A stretch of DNA of 64,000 nt, taken from assembly GCF_050003625.1 (NCBI RefSeq), contig NC_134400.1, positions 64,903,011-64,967,010 of the forward strand, read 5' to 3'. The stretch comes from Haematobia irritans (taxonomy: Eukaryota > Arthropoda > Insecta > Diptera > Muscidae). The first letter of the stretch is position 1. Every line of letters begins with the position of its first letter. Both the position numbers and the translations under genes were made by a program. The notes beneath the pieces were generated by a model that was not told the DNA's origin, did no database searches, and was given only the letters and a program-made list of their open reading frames with translations. Of this stretch, positions 59,859-64,000 are shown one piece after another.

Positions 59859-60313
59859 CTACAATAAAAATGTCAAAAGGTAGCTGTTGTTTTTGTACAC
59901 AGTTCTTACGTCTACCTTTCCCAAGACTGGTACCCTTTCACCATTAAAAGTGCAAATTCTTACTCTAGGTTCTTTCAAATTGTCCAATAACTTCAAATCC
60001 TTGGCTGCATCGACTGACAATATGTTCGCTTGGGCACCAGTATCAATTTGGCACACAATCAACTGGTTCTTAATGATTATCTCAACATTCCACTCTTTTG
60101 TAATTCCGTCTTTATTTATAAGTTTTCCAATGAACAGGTCGTCGTCTCCTGAATAATCATGATATTCTTCATTATTCGCAGACATTTGAAAATAGAAAAA
60201 GAAATATGTTAAATATTTCTTTTTCTGACGGCACATCCTTGAAAAATGATTCATCTTACCACATTCATAACATTTAGCTCCATCAGCTGGACATTTGTCA
60301 AATTTTTGGCAAT
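59859..60313 (-). pseudogene. gag end and protease of the mag-like Ty3/gypsy remnant
   Basis: On the minus strand from 60313: one CCHC zinc knuckle (CYECGKMNHFSRMC), then a low-complexity stretch, then the aspartic protease active site DTGAQANILS. The frame ends at 59859, and protease-like sequence continues in another frame towards the RT fragment, so there is a frameshift near 59895. Upstream of 60313 the frame enters duplicated block A, which is not gag-like, so the rest of gag is missing. Confidence 0.8.
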
Positions 60314-60602
60314 TAAGTCCCTTAATCTTATTTTTATTTCGTTTTGTTACACAGTAATGCAACAGCACGAAATTTATTTTTAGAAAGCTAATTTGTTCGA
60401 ATTCACCTAAGTAGTGAACAATCGAACAATGCTTTTTGTTTCTGTCAACAACAACAACATGTGACTACTAACAGAAACTCGTTTCAAGGAGACAACAACA
60501 ATTCTAACGCGTACATTAGTAGTGTTTTTTCCTAGTTTTACGACGGGCTCTTCGTTGCTTATTATATTTCATGTTAGCCTGATACCGAAACAGGCAATTA
60601 AC
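60314..60602 (+). repeat. Duplicated block A (~290 bp), carries the MITE empty site
   Basis: From aagtcccttaatc to ggcaattaac. It is repeated with small differences at 61149-61640, where a MITE interrupts it. Here the sequence catgttagcctg (near 60571) is uninterrupted. The block adjoins the gag end of the mag-like remnant and may be its LTR or leader, or an independent element; I found no clear LTR termini. Confidence 0.85.
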
Positions 60603-60831
60603 GCCCAAATGCATTATATCTAATTTTACAATTATTAATCGAGCTTTATGGACAGATTTAGATTAAGGAACATGATTAATAGAGTAATTTAAAAGAAAAC
60701 GCCAGATACAAATCTATACACGCCTGGACTGTACATGTTTCGATTCGGGCGAATGAATCTTTCCACAGCCTTTAGTATAGAACTGGCTGGGAGAGATAAC
60801 TCAATTTTGGACTCTTTATGCTAACTCCTTA

Positions 60832-61065
60832 GGGTAGGTACTATGTTCGGTTTTCGAGTTGAAAACAACTTTATTTTCGCGATTACTTTTCCTTAAATAA
60901 TCAAAATTATAAATGAAAACAAACTTATTCCTGTAAAGTCTTGCCGAAATCTAGAGGAACAAGAAACTACGCATCAATTGAGTTAATTTGTCTGCTTTAT
61001 ATTGAACTGTTTTAATAAAGTAACCACGAAAATTTCAACGCGAAAGGCGAACATAGTACTTACCT
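60832..61065. mobile_element. MITE 1 (234 bp), TTA target duplication
   Basis: Flanked by tta at 60829-60831 and 61066-61068. Imperfect inverted ends read gggtaggtactatgttcgg at the left and, complemented, aggtaagtactatgttcgc at the right. A 3-bp TTA duplication fits PIF/Harbinger-type elements. No ORF. Confidence 0.8.
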
Positions 61066-61148
61066 TTATGGAGAAAACATTTGGGAAATTTCCTCTTACA
61101 AATTGAGTCATCTTTTCTCCCACTGTACATCATCTTTTCATATAACTA

Positions 61149-61640
61149 CAAGTCCCTTAATCTTATTTTTATTTTGTTTTGTTACACAGTAATGCAACAA
61201 CACGAAATTTATTTTTAGAAAGCTAATTTGTTTGAATTCACCTAAATGGTGAACAATCGCACAATGCTTTTTGTTTCTACAGTCAACAACAACAACTTAC
61301 AGAAACTCGTTTCAAGGAGACAACAACAATTCTAACGCGTACATTAGTAGTGTTTTTTCTTAGTTTTACGACGGGCTCTTCGTTGCTTATTATATTTCAT
61401 GTTAAGGTGAGTACTATGTTCGGGTTTTTCACCAAAACACTAAACTAAAAGTACAAAAATATATATGAAGACGATTATATTTTGATCAAGTCTTACCAAA
61501 TAATGGAAGGAAAGGATCCAAATAATTTTATATTTCTATATTAATTAATTAAAAAAAGTAACCGTGAAAACAAGGTTTTCAGCTTGAAAACTGAACGTAG
61601 TACTCAGCTTTAGCCTGATACCGAAACAGGCAATTAACAT
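61149..61640 (+). repeat. Duplicated block B, interrupted by MITE 2
   Basis: Second copy of block A. The left part is 61149-61404 and the right part (gcctgatacc to ggcaattaac) follows 61612. The two blocks differ by scattered substitutions and short indels, so the duplication is older than the array. Confidence 0.85.
61405..61609. mobile_element. MITE 2 (205 bp), same family as MITE 1, empty site known
   Basis: Flanked by tta at 61402-61404 and 61610-61612. Ends are aggtgagtactatgttcgg and, complemented, agctgagtactacgttcag. Comparison with block A (catgttagcctg) shows exactly one tta in the empty site, proving both the boundaries and the 3-bp duplication. Confidence 0.92.
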
Positions 61641-61747
61641 TCCTAACATTTCTCCTAACATTTGGAGAGGGTTTTCCTTTCAAAAAATATACAATAAGTC
61701 AGCCGTCGCTGGGGTTTTGTGTCCTGCCCTCCAGGTGATGGAATTTA

Positions 61748-62075
61748 AATCTGGAATTTGTTAAGGAACCGAGTTGATTTGGAACATGTGTGATAGCTCA
61801 AAATGTTCGTATTGATGTCAGCTTTCATGTTCCCTTGTCCAAATTTTCTAGGTTTTCAATATGTGGACATCAGGCGTGTGTTAGTGTCCTGACCACCAGT
61901 TTCAACACTGAAATCTGGAATTTGACTGGGAACCGAGCTGATTTGAAACATGTGTTATACCTCAAAATGTTTGTATTGATGTCAGCTTTCATGTTCCCTT
62001 GTCCAAATTTTCTAGGTTTTTAGTATGTGTGCTCCAGGCTGGATTTAGTGTCCTAAACTTGGAATTGCACATAGA
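61748..62075. repeat. Two tandem copies of a 164-bp repeat
   Basis: The unit beginning aatctggaattt at 61748 recurs at 61912. The core (ttgatgtcagctttcatg, then cttgtccaaattttctaggtt) is nearly identical in both. A partial related stretch precedes it (gtgtcctgccctccagg). The ORF across it (about 61790-62023) is a by-product of the repeat. Confidence 0.85.
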
Positions 62076-62532
62076 AATCATTGATTTCTGAAGCAAACTA
62101 ATGCGCATTACAGACTATAAGACGACAATGTCCGCGTCCAACTTTTCGATTAAAATCGTACGCATTGACCACACTGCAATTTTTGTTTGACAGACCAATG
62201 AAAAAATCGATAGCAGAAATCGATATGATATCGATATTTTTATAAACAATAACATTGAGGAGAAAATTGTGACGCTGTTATGCCTCAATTTGATAAATAT
62301 TCAAATACTATAGATATTCATAAAATATTGTTTTAATTTTGTTATGATAGCCTCTAAGTTAATCTTTTTATTTTTTTCAGCCAAACTAAAACATGTTTTA
62401 GTGTAATGTATGAGTGTAAATCGGGCGAAAGCTATATATGGGAGCTATATCAAAATTTGAACGGATTTCAACCGAATTTGGCATGCATAGTAAGAATACT
62501 ATTTCTACTCCATGTGCAAATGTTCGGAGTTA
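62076..62532. other. Non-coding; dispersed fly repeat motif
   Basis: Contains a small cluster of atcgatat-type palindromes near 62205-62235. From about 62415 it has the stretch aaatcgggcgaaagctatat then atgggagctatatcaaaat, which I recognise as a dispersed motif in calyptrate fly genomes (from memory, not searched). No gene. Confidence 0.4.
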
Positions 62533-62540
62533 GTGTAATC

Positions 62541-62930
62541 CATAGACAATAGATGTTATATAGATAGGCCAAATGCGTCACTTCCAAAAATTAATTTTCT
62601 GACAATTCGTTTTGATTTTTTCGTAAAGAGTCGCGCATTTGCTTTTGTGTTGTTCGTAAAGAGCAATGCTGCTCAATATTAAATTTCGTATTTTCGCGGT
62701 TTTTGGTCACAATTTCTTGTTCAAATACGAACTTTTAATATGTTCATTTATTTATAAATCCTCTGCTGCATCATAAACGTTCTAATTTTGTGTAAAATTT
62801 GCAAACTACAAAAAGGAAAACGAAAGAGATTGTAAGCGTGCTCTTATTTTTCTCGTTTATTCTTAATCTTCGGAACTGTGAAACTTAGTTTGACACCCAT
62901 GACCTATCTATATAACATCTATTGTCTATG
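62541..62930. mobile_element. hAT-like MITE (390 bp), 28-bp perfect TIRs
   Basis: 62541-62568 is the exact reverse complement of 62903-62930 (outer end catagacaatag). The flanks carry the 8-bp duplication gtgtaatc at 62533-62540 and 62931-62938, the length expected for hAT transposases. No transposase inside. Confidence 0.9.
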
Positions 62931-63074
62931 GTGTAATCCACCCATTTTGAGATCCAAAACAGAGGTTGCGCTGCTGGGTCAGTATTCTCATTTCCTTGCA
63001 AAAGTCTTGCCTTGGTATTTATGAGATTGGTTAATTGTTGATATAGATTTTCAATATACATTGTGTTTAAAAAA

Positions 63075-63478
63075 GGGCTGTTTTCTTTTTGCACTGGATA
63101 CCCTAAGCAGTCACGGACTAAAAGAAAACAGAGTACTCGTTTATCCAGGAAATCTCCAAAAAATATGCAACACTGTCATCAGCTGTTTAAAAACAATCAC
63201 AGAAAACAAGTGAAATCTTAAAATTTTAATGTATGAAATGCTCAAATAGTTATAAATATGTACTTCTGCGATTATTCATGACACTGTATCACTTTGAATT
63301 TCATGATATTCGATAAATAATTCACAATAAACTGCTATTTTGAATCTAAAAAGCGTCACTTTATCAAAATGCAATCTGGTAACACCGACTCGACTTGCAC
63401 TGATGAGATGTTCTGGATGCAACGATGTTCTGGATAGCCCATACAAATGCTGCATCCAGTGTTAAAAGAAAACAGCCC
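63075..63478. mobile_element. TIR element of about 404 bp, non-autonomous
   Basis: Ends are gggctgttttctttt(t)gcactggat at the left and, complemented, gggctgttttcttttaacactggat at the right. There is no ORF of note. A target duplication could not be fixed because the left flank is an A-run. Superfamily unknown. Confidence 0.75.
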
Positions 63479-63640
63479 TAAACTTGGGCTGAAGATGTGA
63501 TGGCATCATGCAAGTTATTCTTAAGAAAAGTCGATTCCACTCTCGTATCTTCTTTTAAGCCATTTAATTCAGAGGTTTACAATAAGCATTCTCATGATCC
63601 ATGGTCAAATATGGTTCCAAACGTGGTGCCAGTTCTCCAA

Positions 63641-63733
63641 TAGTTGGTCAGAAATAAAGATTGTGATGTGAGAAATGAAGAACGTGGAAGACCAACAAAA
63701 AAGTTTGAAGATGCTGAGATTGAATGGAGATGA
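63641..63733 (+). pseudogene. Mariner-type transposase scrap
   Basis: One frame encodes CDVRNEERGRPTKKFEDAE before a stop at about 63732. This resembles the linker between DNA-binding and catalytic domains of mariner transposases (FDV..EERxGxPxKFEDAEL). The flanks on both sides are not recognisable, and no inverted repeats were found. Old remnant; the short length limits confidence. Confidence 0.45.
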
Positions 63734-64000
63734 CACCTTGTGAATGCGTGACATAAAAGTAGAAAAGAAATAAAAAGGCACTGGTTTAGAATTTGAACCA
63801 AAATATATGGGCTTTATTTAATAAATTATTGTTCGTCAAACAATATTTACCTTCGTAGAAGCGAGAGAGTCTCAAAGAGAATGTCAAAAAGCTTGAATGT
63901 CGAAAGGCGGGGGTTGATGACATTTGACGTTAGAAAATGTCCTTATTTTCGTACCGAAAAGCAGAAAAGGTATAGACAAATCCTAACGGCGGGATTACAC
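63734..64000. other. No gene recognised
   Basis: AT-rich end of the window with no supported ORF, repeat or RNA gene. Confidence 0.5.

Noticed and set aside
61790..62023. 77-codon ORF in the 164-bp repeat
   Set aside because: Repeats itself with the tandem unit and has no similarity to a known domain.

Overview
This window is eukaryotic, AT-rich, repeat-dominated DNA from an insect, most likely a calyptrate fly (Muscidae or a relative). That inference rests on the element set (Ty3/gypsy mdg3- and mag-like, BEL/Pao, a LOA-like LINE, mariner, piggyBac/hAT/TTA-type MITEs), on 60-100-nt intron signatures, and on a dispersed 'tatatatgggagctatat' motif familiar from such genomes. I recognise no conventional host protein gene, tRNA, rRNA or CRISPR array.

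Positions 1-36187 are a head-to-tail tandem array with a unit of about 8.12 kb. Each unit has a Ty3/gypsy gag-pol remnant of about 4.5 kb and a spacer of about 3.6 kb. The window holds the integrase end of one unit, four more gag-pol copies (copies 1-4) and five spacers. Every testable copy carries the same inactivating lesions: a gag cut off at an A-run, TAG in gag, a frameshift at the second gag zinc knuckle, loss of the RT 'MPFG' block, a frameshift and core deletion in RNase H, and a frameshift in the integrase HHCC domain. The array therefore grew by DNA duplication of a dead element, not by transposition. Copy 2 also has a 1.48-kb deletion, and the spacer before it holds a mariner. On the minus strand the spacer carries a tandem series of intron/exon-like cassettes, and it also holds a cluster of palindromes.

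Positions 34523-42026 are a 3.75-kb direct tandem duplication with a 6-bp filler. Each copy holds the end of the last spacer and a minus-strand gypsy-type gag fragment.

Positions 42018-57830 look like a plus-strand transcribed locus built of micro-exon cassettes. It is interrupted by a clean nested stack: a piggyBac-type MITE (42803-43083, TTAA), a near full-length LINE (43096-57186, TSD cataata) next to it, and inside the LINE ORF2 a BEL/Pao retrotransposon (47283-56340, TSD ggctg). The BEL element lacks its RT core. It has an extra open frame with three zinc knuckles after pol, placed behind a splice acceptor where an env gene would sit.

Positions 57831-64000 hold a decayed minus-strand mag-like gypsy element split by a 62-bp LINE 3' shard, a duplicated block of about 290 bp, two related MITEs with TTA target duplications (one with its empty site in the window), a 164-bp tandem repeat, a hAT-like MITE, another TIR element and a mariner transposase scrap.

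All comparisons were by eye from the sequence. Percent identities and database matches were not computed.
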